DNA from: JAWXUD01 sp044432945
Lineage (GTDB): Bacteria > Cyanobacteriota > Vampirovibrionia > Gastranaerophilales > Gastranaerophilaceae
Assembly: GCA_044432945.1 (NCBI GenBank)
Contig: JAWXUD010000021.1
Location: 1 to 31,234, forward strand
DNA length: 31,234 nt
Direction: 5' to 3'
Part shown: piece by piece, positions 14,713 through 23,199 of the stretch
Layout of the letters: each line of letters begins with the position of its first letter
Position numbering within the stretch: position 1 is the first letter of the stretch
Translations under genes and position numbers: made by a program
The notes under the pieces: generated by a model
Databases searched by the model: none
What the model was told of the DNA's origin: nothing
Seen by the model: only the letters and a program-made list of their open reading frames with translations

Positions 14713-15801
14713 TTAATCAATTGGTATCATCATTTCGTTTGTTTTTTTTATGTTCTCGATATCTTTTTGTTTTATATCTATATTTTTTGAAAAATTTTTA
14801 ATCAAACCAAGTGTAAAAATGTTAAGGATTCTGTATTTCAATAACTTAACCCTGACATTTTGCAATTTTTTTTCAATAGTGACCTTTCGCTTTTCTCTAT
14901 TAGCATTGTATTTTTTGACTATCTCATTATAAAATGGAGACTTTTTAGCGTATTCCCACCAAATTTCAGCAAAATCTATATTGAAATAAAGCCATGGCTT
15001 TTCGGAGCTTATATAATGAACAATATATGGCTCATTTTTGGCATCAAAATATTTTTCCTTTTGGTCGACTGAAAGTGCCTCGATAAAGCCGTGACTTTTG
15101 GCGTATAGATTTTCGTTTTCATAGTTCCATTTTATATTCAAGTATTTCACATTGTTTTTAAAATATTTATTAAGAGCACATTGATCTACATGCTCAAATT
15201 CAATGGTATTTAACAAGTTAATTATTTCACTAGCGCAACTCTTCTTCCTATACTGCTTGCAGTCAAAAAGCATTACCCCTGCTTGGAAATATTCTTTGGC
15301 ATCTTTGATCCCTAGCGTATTTTTTAAATATATATTTAGCTCGGGGGTGCATATGGACCAACCACACATAATGGCATCGCGGCACCCGCCTATTGTGTTT
15401 CCTTCTAAATCTGTGGAAAATAGTAAATATACATCCTTTAGTGGCAACGTATCTACATCAATATATAGAATTTTATCAAAAGAGACTAAAATATTGGGCA
15501 TCAAAATTCTGAAAAAAGATTCAATTGAATAGTGTCTTCCGCTGTAAATTGTTTCAAGTTCTTGAGGTAACATTTTTTCCTCAATTTTTAAAAAGCGTAA
15601 GGATATATTTGAAGTTTCAATTTGCGTTTTCAGTTTATTTTTATTTTGGTTCGAAATTAAATTTTCAAGGATTATAATGTCATAGTTGTGCTTGCTACTG
15701 GTGTTATCCTTAAGTGATTGAAGGCAAACGCTTAAATATGGAGCGTATTCTTCCGAACAGCTCATCACAATATTTGCGGCATTATTAAATGCTGGTTTCA
15801 T
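14713..15801 (-). CDS. GT8-family glycosyltransferase
   Basis: This 362-aa retaining glycosyltransferase resembles LPS galactosyl/glucosyl-transferases (RfaJ/COG1442). Landmarks are Ser-Cys-Ser-Glu-Glu-Tyr-Ala-Pro-Tyr-Leu near 14-23, the metal-binding Asp115-Val-Asp117 in Leu-Tyr-Ile-Asp-Val-Asp, Gln-Ala-Gly-Val-Met-Leu-Phe-Asp and His-Tyr-Ile-Ser-Ser-Glu-Lys-Pro-Trp near 258-266. After this come Trp-Trp-Glu-Tyr-Ala-Lys-Lys-Ser-Pro-Phe-Tyr and a basic tail. GGAGG sits 9 nt before the ATG at 15801, which lies inside the end of the previous gene (17-bp overlap). The donor and acceptor sugars cannot be told. Confidence 0.92.
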   Translation of the reverse strand: MKPAFNNAANIVMSCSEEYAPYLSVCLQSLKDNTSSKHNYDIIILENLISNQNKNKLKTQIETSNISLRFLKIEEKMLPQELETIYSGRHYSIESFFRILMPNILVSFDKILYIDVDTLPLKDVYLLFSTDLEGNTIGGCRDAIMCGWSICTPELNIYLKNTLGIKDAKEYFQAGVMLFDCKQYRKKSCASEIINLLNTIEFEHVDQCALNKYFKNNVKYLNIKWNYENENLYAKSHGFIEALSVDQKEKYFDAKNEPYIVHYISSEKPWLYFNIDFAEIWWEYAKKSPFYNEIVKKYNANREKRKVTIEKKLQNVRVKLLKYRILNIFTLGLIKNFSKNIDIKQKDIENIKKTNEMMIPID

Positions 15802-16888
15802 TTTCTTTATCCTCCTTCATTTGGAAATTTTTTGCATTTTTTATTTTTATTTTGATTGCTATCATTTTCTCTTTATACCATTTTCTTCTCTTTCCAAAAG
15901 AAAAAGTTTTTATAAACTTATATCGCCAGTATTTTAAAACATTTTTTTTGTAATTATATACATCAAATAATAAATTAGTTAGTTGAATTTTCTGTGTTTC
16001 AAGCGATTTAGCCGTTATATCCTTTAAGTTGTTACTTAAAATCACCTCATAAAATGGTGTTTTTCTAGCATATTGCCACCACATATATGCCTGTTTCTGT
16101 TCAAAATCCTGCCATGGTTTCATATGCCCTAAATAATGTATTATGTTTTGTTTCATATGCTTTAGCTCATCAAATTGCAAAGAAGTAGCAGAATTCCAAC
16201 TGGCATCTAAAGGTAGAATTTTATCTGTTAGAAGATAGTTAAGGGCATCTTGCTCTTGAAATATCAAATGAGTATTCTTTATAACATCAAGAAGTTTTTC
16301 AAAATACTTATTTTCAATAAATAAATTGGTATCAAAAATTACTACTCCAGTATTAAAATATTTTTTTGTATCTTCTATCTTTAGAATATTTTTAGAGTAA
16401 TCTCTAATTGAATAATTTTGATAGTAATAATCCGTCTCAATAAACATTTCCCAAATAGGTTCAATGCAAGCACTTAGAGGTGCGTTTTGTAAATCAATTA
16501 AATAAAGTTTTGCAATGTCTTCTTGGAAAATTAAATCAATATCAGTAAATATTACTCTTGAGAACTCTTTTAGTATTACTGGAGCAGCAATTCTAAAATA
16601 ACATGCCTTGTGAAAATAGCTATGGGTTACTTGAAGTTCAACATTTTCAAAATAATTTGCTGGATTAAAAAAACGAAGTAAAATATTATCCTTTGAAATA
16701 AAGTTGATTATTTCCTGCATTTTTTCTTGATTTTCGGACTCTGTAAAAATAACAATGTCATATTTATTTTCTGCTGAAGTATTGGCAACAAGAGATTGAA
16801 GACAAACTGTTAAATACGGCAAGTACTCATCGCTTGAGCTCATCGCAATTGCAATATTATTATCTTTAAAATATGGTTTTAGTGTCAT
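15785..16888 (-). CDS. GT8-family glycosyltransferase
   Basis: This 367-aa protein has the same plan as its neighbour: Ser-Ser-Ser-Asp-Glu-Tyr-Leu-Pro-Tyr-Leu near 17-26, Asp116-Ile-Asp118 in Phe-Thr-Asp-Ile-Asp-Leu, Asn-Thr-Gly-Val-Val-Ile-Phe-Asp, His-Tyr-Leu-Gly-His-Met-Lys-Pro-Trp, then Trp-Trp-Gln-Tyr-Ala-Arg-Lys-Thr-Pro-Phe-Tyr. The catalytic set is complete. The C-terminal 45 residues (Tyr-Trp-Arg-Tyr-Lys-Phe-Ile-Lys-Thr-Phe-Ser-Phe-Gly-Lys-Arg) are shared with the DUF4422 protein at 13768. The start overlaps the sulfotransferase stop as ATGA, and AAGGA lies about 9 nt upstream. Confidence 0.92.
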   Translation of the reverse strand: MTLKPYFKDNNIAIAMSSSDEYLPYLTVCLQSLVANTSAENKYDIVIFTESENQEKMQEIINFISKDNILLRFFNPANYFENVELQVTHSYFHKACYFRIAAPVILKEFSRVIFTDIDLIFQEDIAKLYLIDLQNAPLSACIEPIWEMFIETDYYYQNYSIRDYSKNILKIEDTKKYFNTGVVIFDTNLFIENKYFEKLLDVIKNTHLIFQEQDALNYLLTDKILPLDASWNSATSLQFDELKHMKQNIIHYLGHMKPWQDFEQKQAYMWWQYARKTPFYEVILSNNLKDITAKSLETQKIQLTNLLFDVYNYKKNVLKYWRYKFIKTFSFGKRRKWYKEKMIAIKIKIKNAKNFQMKEDKENETSI

Positions 16889-18066
16889 TTAGATTTATCC
16901 TTCCTCTTAAATTTCACCTTAACACCTAAAATCCTTAGAACTTTGTGATTGCCTTCATTTTTAACAGAAAATATTTTTTGTAGAAAATTAGGTTTTAAAT
17001 ATTCTTTCTTATAAAAATCTTTTTCATCAATTAAGGTTTGCTTTTCTGTTTTACTTATTTCTATTGCTTCATAAAGTAATTCGAGTTGTTCAAATGTAAA
17101 TTCAACGTTGTCATAAGCAGGACGCTTTTTACCATAGCAAGAAGGAAGCTCATTAACAAAGAAACTTTCTTTTCCATAAATCTGTTCAAGTTCTTTTAAT
17201 ATTGGGCTAAATTTATGATAAATTTTTAAAATTTCTTCATCAGTGAGGGTTTCAATCAATTTACGTTCTTTTGGCGCAGAATCAATAATCTTTTTTTTGA
17301 ATTGTTGAGTAATATTGGGGCTTAAAGAATAGATTATTTTAAATAATTCAAGGTGATTTCTTCCCACGCCGATATTTTTGTCCCCAGCAGATAAATCAAA
17401 ATCATCTGTTAGTTCAATATCCATAATATCTAGAAAATCTTCTATTAAACTTCCATTTTTCCATTGACATTTTTCAAATGGCTTAATAATAACATTTTCT
17501 TTGCCCATTTTTTTGACAAGGAGCTTAATGTCAAATATTTGTTCAATCTCTTTTGAGTCAATAATGTTTTTTAATGATGCTAGAGTATTTTTCCCTCTTT
17601 GCTGCCATCTTGAACAAACCCAATCTGCAATTGGGCGTACATAGACTATGATTTTTATCTCAAAGTCTTTTTTTAGAAGATAATCAACAAATGGTTCTAA
17701 TGTACTTTTTGTCCATTTGGGTTCATAAAAAGATTCTTCACTTAAAAGTATTTTTTTGCAATTAGTTGCTCTTATTTTTTCTAAAAAATCTTTTTCAAAT
17801 TCCTCAATAAAAGAATTTGATGTTAAATCAAGCAAGAAAGCTTTATCAAACTGTTTTACTTGTAAATTAGTAATCGACAAATCAACATTTATTGCCTCTA
17901 ATCTTTCAATATCAAGCTTTGAGGGTTCAAGAATTGGATAAAAGACTCCATGCTGAGTGAATAAATCGTTATTCTTATAAAAAAAAGCTTGAAGAGTCGT
18001 TGTTCCTGTTTTTTGTAGTCCTATATGTAAATATATTGTTTTATTATTATCTGTACTCATCTTCAA
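16885..18066 (-). CDS. Sulfotransferase-like protein
   Basis: This protein of about 393 aa has the PAPS-dependent sulfotransferase signature. The 5'-phosphosulfate loop is His-Ile-Gly-Leu-Gln-Lys-Thr-Gly-Thr-Thr-Thr near 14-24, and the 3'-phosphate site is Tyr-Val-Arg-Pro-Ile-Ala-Asp-Trp-Val-Cys-Ser-Arg near 142-153. It would move sulfate from PAPS to a sugar hydroxyl of the glycan. The C-terminus carries a Lys-Val-Leu-Arg-Ile-Leu-Gly-Val-Lys-Val-Lys-Phe tail typical of envelope glycan enzymes. The start is uncertain: TTG 18066 has AAAGG at 6 nt spacing, while ATG 18060 (two residues shorter) has it at 12 nt. It sits among glycosyltransferases and overlaps its neighbours by 4 bp on each side. 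Confidence 0.85.
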   Translation of the reverse strand: MKMSTDNNKTIYLHIGLQKTGTTTLQAFFYKNNDLFTQHGVFYPILEPSKLDIERLEAINVDLSITNLQVKQFDKAFLLDLTSNSFIEEFEKDFLEKIRATNCKKILLSEESFYEPKWTKSTLEPFVDYLLKKDFEIKIIVYVRPIADWVCSRWQQRGKNTLASLKNIIDSKEIEQIFDIKLLVKKMGKENVIIKPFEKCQWKNGSLIEDFLDIMDIELTDDFDLSAGDKNIGVGRNHLELFKIIYSLSPNITQQFKKKIIDSAPKERKLIETLTDEEILKIYHKFSPILKELEQIYGKESFFVNELPSCYGKKRPAYDNVEFTFEQLELLYEAIEISKTEKQTLIDEKDFYKKEYLKPNFLQKIFSVKNEGNHKVLRILGVKVKFKRKDKSK

Positions 18067-19850
18067 AACATGCCTTTCAACGCCACTGGGTTTATTGATA
18101 TGATTTCTACATCAGGGAAATAGCATTCTGTATATTTTTTAATTAATTGCCAGCTTTTCACATGTGAGCTGACATCAGAATAGTTTTTTTGTTTAATGTT
18201 GTAAGCATAGCCTGATGTACAATCACAACCAACTAAATAAACTCTTTTAGGATTTGTATATAAAATAAATTGCATTGCCGAAAATGCAGTTCCCCACAAA
18301 TTTGCAACTGGCTCATTTGAAATATCATAAGGAAGATCAGAAAATTTACCGCGTCCAGATAGAGTATAGTTTGATATATTTTCACCACAAATTTTGCTAA
18401 TCGGAATTGGTAGCATTGGTTTGTGTGATTCAATATTGCTCATTCTAATTAAATTAGAGGGCATTCCAACAAATTTTTTACAATTATTTTTTGAATAATT
18501 TAAAACATCATCAGTTAAGTTTTCATTGTTTGACTGATTAATTGTGTTGTCTTGAATAAAAACAAAATCAAGCTCAACATTGTCAAAATATACAGCCCCA
18601 TTAACACCTACATGAATTGCACCCTCGATTGGAGTATAATTTTTTGCAGTAGGTCCAGTAGCCAGAAGAACAATTTCCTTTCCCTCAAAACGATTTTGAT
18701 AATTTGCAAAAGCGTCATGATTATATGTTTTTGCTAAAATCAAACTTGATAAGCGTGCTTCTAATTTAGCATTTTGACAAGCTAATTCTTGCGTTATATG
18801 GTGTATAAACTCGAGTTTTGCAACATGATTTTTTCGAATTTTACATAATGGAATTTTAATTCCCATTACGTAATGTCTAGATGGTTGATTTGGGGTTTTC
18901 ACTTTTTTGTAAAGCCCACCTAAAATTTTTGTTTTAATTCTCCCATCTGGAAGTTGTTGCTTGTTTTTTATAATTTTTTTTAAATTACAATACACGCATT
19001 TCATAAATTCATTTACGGGATTGTAAAATGGAGTTTGTTTATAGTATTTCATATATTCATTCTTATATTCATGTGTTGAATTGACATGCCATGGTTTGTC
19101 AGGACCAACAAAATGAACTATAGAAGGTTTTTTACAGGCACATATAATCTCGTCTTTTATCCCTGCAGCAATAAAGTTTGCAAAATTTGGATGGTATTTA
19201 TGATACATATTCCATTTTATATTTATTGGAGATATCTTTTCATTAAAGACATCACTTATAATATCTTGTTCTCCTATAAGATATTTGTCACTTTGTTCTT
19301 GCGTTATTGTATTTATTTTGTTTTTGTAATCAAAATCCCTCATTCCTTTTAAATCAATCAGCATAACACCGGTATTATAGTATCTTTTTGAAGATGTCCC
19401 CCCCCACAATCTTTTTGCAATATAGGATGCACCCACATCTTCAGCAGCGCATATTAAACTATTTCCAAACTCTATATTCCAAAGTTCTTCTATGTCATTC
19501 AAGACAATCATGTCGCTGTCTAAAAATAAAATTTTATCCAATTTTGGAAATATGTCTGGCAAAATCACTTTTGAATAAGTTAAGTTAGTTACGTGGCTTG
19601 ACACCTTTATGTTAAAAAACCTGTCGATAACCTCGTTGGAAACCTTAATATATTCTATTTTGCATTTCTCTTTTAATACGCTTTCTACCCTTTTTTTATC
19701 TGCAACACTTATATCTTGTTCAATTATATAAAAATTGTATGACAAATTATTCTTTGAGTTATTTAATAAAGAAATAATCATTGCTAGAGTGTGTCTAATG
19801 AAATATTGGCTACTAATCAAAACTATGTCCATATGTTTCTCTTTCTTCAT
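18063..19850 (-). CDS. GT8 glycosyltransferase fused to a DUF115/MptE-like domain
   Basis: This 595-aa protein has two modules. Residues 7-275 are GT8: Asp111-Ser-Asp113 in Leu-Phe-Leu-Asp-Ser-Asp-Met, Tyr-Tyr-Asn-Thr-Gly-Val-Met-Leu-Ile-Asp, His-Phe-Val-Gly-Pro-Asp-Lys-Pro-Trp at 246-254, and Tyr-Lys-Gln-Thr-Pro-Phe-Tyr. A GT-tail-like stretch follows (300-340, with Tyr-Val-Met-Gly-Ile-Lys-Ile-Pro-Leu), then a helical linker. Residues about 385-595 form a Rossmann-like domain with Ile-Val-Leu-Leu-Ala-Thr-Gly-Pro-Thr-Ala near 393-402 and Val-Tyr-Leu-Val-Gly-Cys-Asp-Cys. It resembles DUF115/MptE-like and, more distantly, GT42 folds; a second transferase activity is inferred. AAAGGAG lies 9 nt before the ATG. 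Confidence 0.85.
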   Translation of the reverse strand: MKKEKHMDIVLISSQYFIRHTLAMIISLLNNSKNNLSYNFYIIEQDISVADKKRVESVLKEKCKIEYIKVSNEVIDRFFNIKVSSHVTNLTYSKVILPDIFPKLDKILFLDSDMIVLNDIEELWNIEFGNSLICAAEDVGASYIAKRLWGGTSSKRYYNTGVMLIDLKGMRDFDYKNKINTITQEQSDKYLIGEQDIISDVFNEKISPINIKWNMYHKYHPNFANFIAAGIKDEIICACKKPSIVHFVGPDKPWHVNSTHEYKNEYMKYYKQTPFYNPVNEFMKCVYCNLKKIIKNKQQLPDGRIKTKILGGLYKKVKTPNQPSRHYVMGIKIPLCKIRKNHVAKLEFIHHITQELACQNAKLEARLSSLILAKTYNHDAFANYQNRFEGKEIVLLATGPTAKNYTPIEGAIHVGVNGAVYFDNVELDFVFIQDNTINQSNNENLTDDVLNYSKNNCKKFVGMPSNLIRMSNIESHKPMLPIPISKICGENISNYTLSGRGKFSDLPYDISNEPVANLWGTAFSAMQFILYTNPKRVYLVGCDCTSGYAYNIKQKNYSDVSSHVKSWQLIKKYTECYFPDVEIISINPVALKGMF

Positions 19851-19853
19851 AAG

Positions 19854-22079
19854 TTAGCACTCCTTTACAAGTTTCTTGTATTTATCTTTTTTTACTTTGT
19901 ATTTTTTTGAGAAGTTTGCAAAAATTCTGTAAGCAAAATACTTTAAGCGATATTTGTTTTTTATACGGAGTTTGCTTGAATAAATTTGTCGTGATGATTC
20001 TATCTCTTTCATATAGGTATATTTTTTAAAGAAGTCAAATTGAGAGATTTTTTCTTTTTTCTCTTTATCTAGTGCTTCAAGTAGCCAATTAGCACTAGCC
20101 TCTTTTTCTTTTTCTAAAATTTCATAAACACTTTGCCAATCAATCTTCTTCTCCAAAATTTGCTCAATTTCTTGTTCGTCATATTTATAAACCATTCTAT
20201 GTTGCAAGTTGAACATTGACAAAATTGAATGAAATCTCGTTATACTTTGTTTAGAATTCGCAACACAAATAAAATCTTTTTTGTAAATTATTGCAAAACA
20301 AACAGCATGAAAACTATCGGAAAGCATAAATTTGCAATTTTTAAATTTACAAATGAAATCCTCTATCGTTGCATCCATATCACAATTTAACCAAAATTCT
20401 TCAAGCTTTTTTAATGTTTTTTGCTCAGTTGCAACTCTTTTAGATTCAGACCTTCTATGTGGGCTCAGATCCGTTATCTGATAATAAGAAACATTGAACG
20501 CAGAAGATAATTTGTTCAATATATTTTTCTTATCCTCTGAATAATAAATTGTGTAGGCAAAAATTTCGTCCTTATGTTCTTTGTTATAAAATTTCGAATT
20601 AACTTCTAGCTCATCAAAGCACTCGGGTATTAAAAATACTGGATCCAGTGTCATGATACCATCATTGTAGTTGAATAGCTCAGCTAGATTTGCTACGCCA
20701 GTTTTTTCTCTAACGGACACCGCATCAAAGCGATTGATTAAAAATTCTAGCTCATCTTTTATTTCCTCTGGATAAGGCGCAGGATAGTTACCAAATGACG
20801 ATGAATAAGCAATTCTTATTTTATCTTCATTTGCAAAATCTAGATAATAATTTTTGTAATTATGTTGAATGGGATAAAAATTCCAAACTTGGTCACTTCC
20901 CAAAACTACTTTATCGCAAATTTTATTTATCCCATAAAGCTCTAAATTATTTTTATATTCAGGGGATAGATTAAAACCATATTTTAAGAAAAGGTTTCTC
21001 ATATCGGCGTGCCCGGCTCTTAAAAAATCAAGCTCAAACATATCATAATTATCTATTAAAATTGGATTAATGTTATTTTTCTCTAAAAATTTATACAAAG
21101 CCCAATAAGTCAAAAATCCGCCATAGTTACCAGCAAACCAAAGTCCTAAAATTGCAACATCAAACTTTCTGTTTAATGTTTTATCTACCAGCTCTCGAAA
21201 TTTACATTTGTCAAAGTTTGCATAGAAATATTCTCTATTTTTATGAACAATAGAACTTCTGTAAAGTGGATAATTAGGGCTGTTGTTCAAAACGTCAAAA
21301 TCAAATTCTTCAAGCTTATATGCCTGATTTTTAATCAAATCAAGGTAGTTTTGACCTTTTTCATTATTAAACAAAACTAAAGAAACACCTTTTCCATCAT
21401 TGATTTTTGGAGATACCGCTTCTATCCCCCAGAAATCTGCTAGCGTAATATCGCCCACTCTTTCAGACGTTGCAAAATGGCATCTGTAACAACACTCGTT
21501 AAGGTATACATTACCTGAAAATCCTTCATAAAACGAAGTATTATTTATCGTTTCACCATTTTTAAGATATGCTTGTGAGCTAGCACAACCACTATTTAAT
21601 GCTTTATCTCTAAACTTATAATCAACAAGATTTTCTTTTCCAAAACAGTCATCTAAATATTTTTGAAATATTTCATTTGATGGTGTACCATGGCAAACCA
21701 AATCAATGGTTAATAATTTGCTTGTATCAACATCTTTTAAATAAGATTTAAGTCCTGCAACATGACAAGGAGTTCCAGAAAATAGCACTTTTTTACTAGA
21801 AAGCAAAAGCTCTTTAATATCTTTGTAGCAATTATCTATATTACTTTTAACATATTTGCTTCCTCTTAAATCGTCTAATTCTTCGATAGAACTTATAATT
21901 TTATGCTTAACGGTCCAATCATTTATATCTAAGTATGCTCCACAGACATATCCATCTTGGCTTAAAACTTCTTCTGCCAGACATGAGAAAACGCCTCCAG
22001 ATGAACTTTTCTGACGAATATCATCATTAGCCATTACTGCATAATATTTTTCAGCTTTTTTGTTTTTAAGATTTAACAT
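19854..22079 (-). CDS. Fusion: F420-hydrogenase-beta-like domain + polysaccharide pyruvyltransferase
   Basis: This 741-aa protein joins two modules that are usually separate neighbours. Residues 5-290 are FrhB/FdhB-like: Ser-Ser-Ser-Gly-Gly-Val-Phe near 25-31, Ser-Gly-Thr-Pro-Cys-His (101-106), Leu-Val-Cys-His-Gly-Thr-Pro-Ser (127-134), a Cys-Cys-x-x-Cys cluster (196-200) and Ile-Thr-Leu-Ala-Asp-Phe-Trp-Gly. Residues about 305-620 are a WcaK/CsaB-type pyruvyltransferase: Asn-Tyr-Gly-Gly near 318, Gly-Ser-Asp-Gln-Val-Trp-Asn, and a late Ser-Asp-Ser-Phe-His. The pyruvyltransferase would add a pyruvate ketal to a sugar. The partner's redox role in glycan loci is unclear. The last 30 residues nearly match those of the next gene, also at DNA level. 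Confidence 0.9.
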   Translation of the reverse strand: MLNLKNKKAEKYYAVMANDDIRQKSSSGGVFSCLAEEVLSQDGYVCGAYLDINDWTVKHKIISSIEELDDLRGSKYVKSNIDNCYKDIKELLLSSKKVLFSGTPCHVAGLKSYLKDVDTSKLLTIDLVCHGTPSNEIFQKYLDDCFGKENLVDYKFRDKALNSGCASSQAYLKNGETINNTSFYEGFSGNVYLNECCYRCHFATSERVGDITLADFWGIEAVSPKINDGKGVSLVLFNNEKGQNYLDLIKNQAYKLEEFDFDVLNNSPNYPLYRSSIVHKNREYFYANFDKCKFRELVDKTLNRKFDVAILGLWFAGNYGGFLTYWALYKFLEKNNINPILIDNYDMFELDFLRAGHADMRNLFLKYGFNLSPEYKNNLELYGINKICDKVVLGSDQVWNFYPIQHNYKNYYLDFANEDKIRIAYSSSFGNYPAPYPEEIKDELEFLINRFDAVSVREKTGVANLAELFNYNDGIMTLDPVFLIPECFDELEVNSKFYNKEHKDEIFAYTIYYSEDKKNILNKLSSAFNVSYYQITDLSPHRRSESKRVATEQKTLKKLEEFWLNCDMDATIEDFICKFKNCKFMLSDSFHAVCFAIIYKKDFICVANSKQSITRFHSILSMFNLQHRMVYKYDEQEIEQILEKKIDWQSVYEILEKEKEASANWLLEALDKEKKEKISQFDFFKKYTYMKEIESSRQIYSSKLRIKNKYRLKYFAYRIFANFSKKYKVKKDKYKKLVKEC
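19862..19946. repeat. Shared gene-end repeat, copy 1 (partner 22092-22176)
   Basis: These 85 bp encode the C-terminal tail of the FrhB/pyruvyltransferase fusion. Aligned by eye with 22092-22176 there are 7 mismatches (about 92% identity) and no gaps. Similarity ends where the catalytic domains begin. Confidence 0.85.
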
Positions 22080-22086
22080 GTTTTAT

Positions 22087-23199
22087 TTAACCCTTTACCA
22101 ATTTCTTGTATTTATCTTTTTTTGCTTTGTATTTTTTTGAAAAGTTTGCAAGAATTCTATATGCAAAATACTTTAAAGAAACCACCATTTTTTTTGTACA
22201 TTTATTTGACTCATTCAATCCCGTGCAAGAAGTTACAATATGATAAGGATAAACAAGCCTTCGATGTAATAATGCCTCATAGTACGGTGTTTTTCTTGCA
22301 TATTGCCAAAACTTCATTTCCATTTCTAGTTTTTGATCATGTACTACCTTTTTTGCAACATAGTGAAAAGCTTTGGGGCTATCCACTTTTTCCATAGGCA
22401 AGCCCATTTCTTTTCTAGAATTCTGGAAACCTTCATCATAAAAAGCTGCTTGGTAGTTCCATTCAATTGGAAGTATTTTTATATCATTATTGAAAAACAA
22501 ATTGTATAAAGTTTGATCTGAAAGAGGAAACTCATTTTTTGATGAATAATCTAATGCTTTTTTCATATAGTCGATATTTTTTAATTTGTTTAAATCAAAA
22601 AGAATTACTCCAGCATTGATATATTTACTCATATCAAGTTTTAATTCATTAACATAGTATTCTTTTAAATTTACACCTCCTACGCTTAATCCATTGTGAG
22701 TAGCCATAATTACTTGATAATCTAGAGTTGCGCCAATAGTATTTTTACCTAATTCAATTCCAAATAGTTCGGAGACATCATTATTGACAATCAAATCACT
22801 ATCTAAATACAGCATTTTTGAATAACCATCAAAAAACGCCTCAAAAAACAAGGTTAAGCACACCGCTATTTGGCTATTAGATACATTAGGACGAGTTTGC
22901 CAAAAGCGTTTAAGATAATTCTGATGAGCTTCAATTAAAGGTTCTGCATCAATAATTCTCATTTTAATGTTACCATGTCCTTCACACAGTTTTAAAAGTT
23001 CCTTTTTTGACTGTTCGGTATATAAATAGCTCATAATATTGAGTTCGTAGTTTATATTAGGATTCATATTTTCAATAATTGAAGAAATTCCAACATAAAG
23101 ATATGGTACATAGTCATTGCTACAACCAAAGACTAATGGGATGAAATCCCCTTCAAACATTGGTTTGTATATTTCATAATTATTCATAATTATTTCCAT
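22087..23199 (-). CDS. GT8-family glycosyltransferase with altered KPW motif
   Basis: This 370-aa GT8-like protein has Cys-Ser-Asn-Asp-Tyr-Val-Pro-Tyr-Leu near 26-34, Asp133-Ser-Asp135 in Leu-Tyr-Leu-Asp-Ser-Asp-Leu, Asn-Ala-Gly-Val-Ile-Leu-Phe-Asp, and Phe-Trp-Gln-Tyr-Ala-Arg-Lys-Thr-Pro-Tyr-Tyr. Where relatives have His-x-x-Gly-x-x-Lys-Pro-Trp, this one reads His-Tyr-Val-Ala-Lys-Lys-Val-Val-His. It keeps the metal-ligand His but loses the Gly and the Lys-Pro-Trp. ATG 23199 overlaps the previous gene by 10 bp. ATG 23187, right after that stop, is an alternative start four residues shorter. Its tail is almost identical to that of the downstream fusion protein. Confidence 0.9.
   Translation of the reverse strand: MEIIMNNYEIYKPMFEGDFIPLVFGCSNDYVPYLYVGISSIIENMNPNINYELNIMSYLYTEQSKKELLKLCEGHGNIKMRIIDAEPLIEAHQNYLKRFWQTRPNVSNSQIAVCLTLFFEAFFDGYSKMLYLDSDLIVNNDVSELFGIELGKNTIGATLDYQVIMATHNGLSVGGVNLKEYYVNELKLDMSKYINAGVILFDLNKLKNIDYMKKALDYSSKNEFPLSDQTLYNLFFNNDIKILPIEWNYQAAFYDEGFQNSRKEMGLPMEKVDSPKAFHYVAKKVVHDQKLEMEMKFWQYARKTPYYEALLHRRLVYPYHIVTSCTGLNESNKCTKKMVVSLKYFAYRILANFSKKYKAKKDKYKKLVKG
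22092..22176. repeat. Shared gene-end repeat, copy 2 (partner 19862-19946)
   Basis: These 85 bp encode the C-terminal tail of the GT8 enzyme at 22087, in the same frame as copy 1. See copy 1 for the alignment. Confidence 0.85.
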
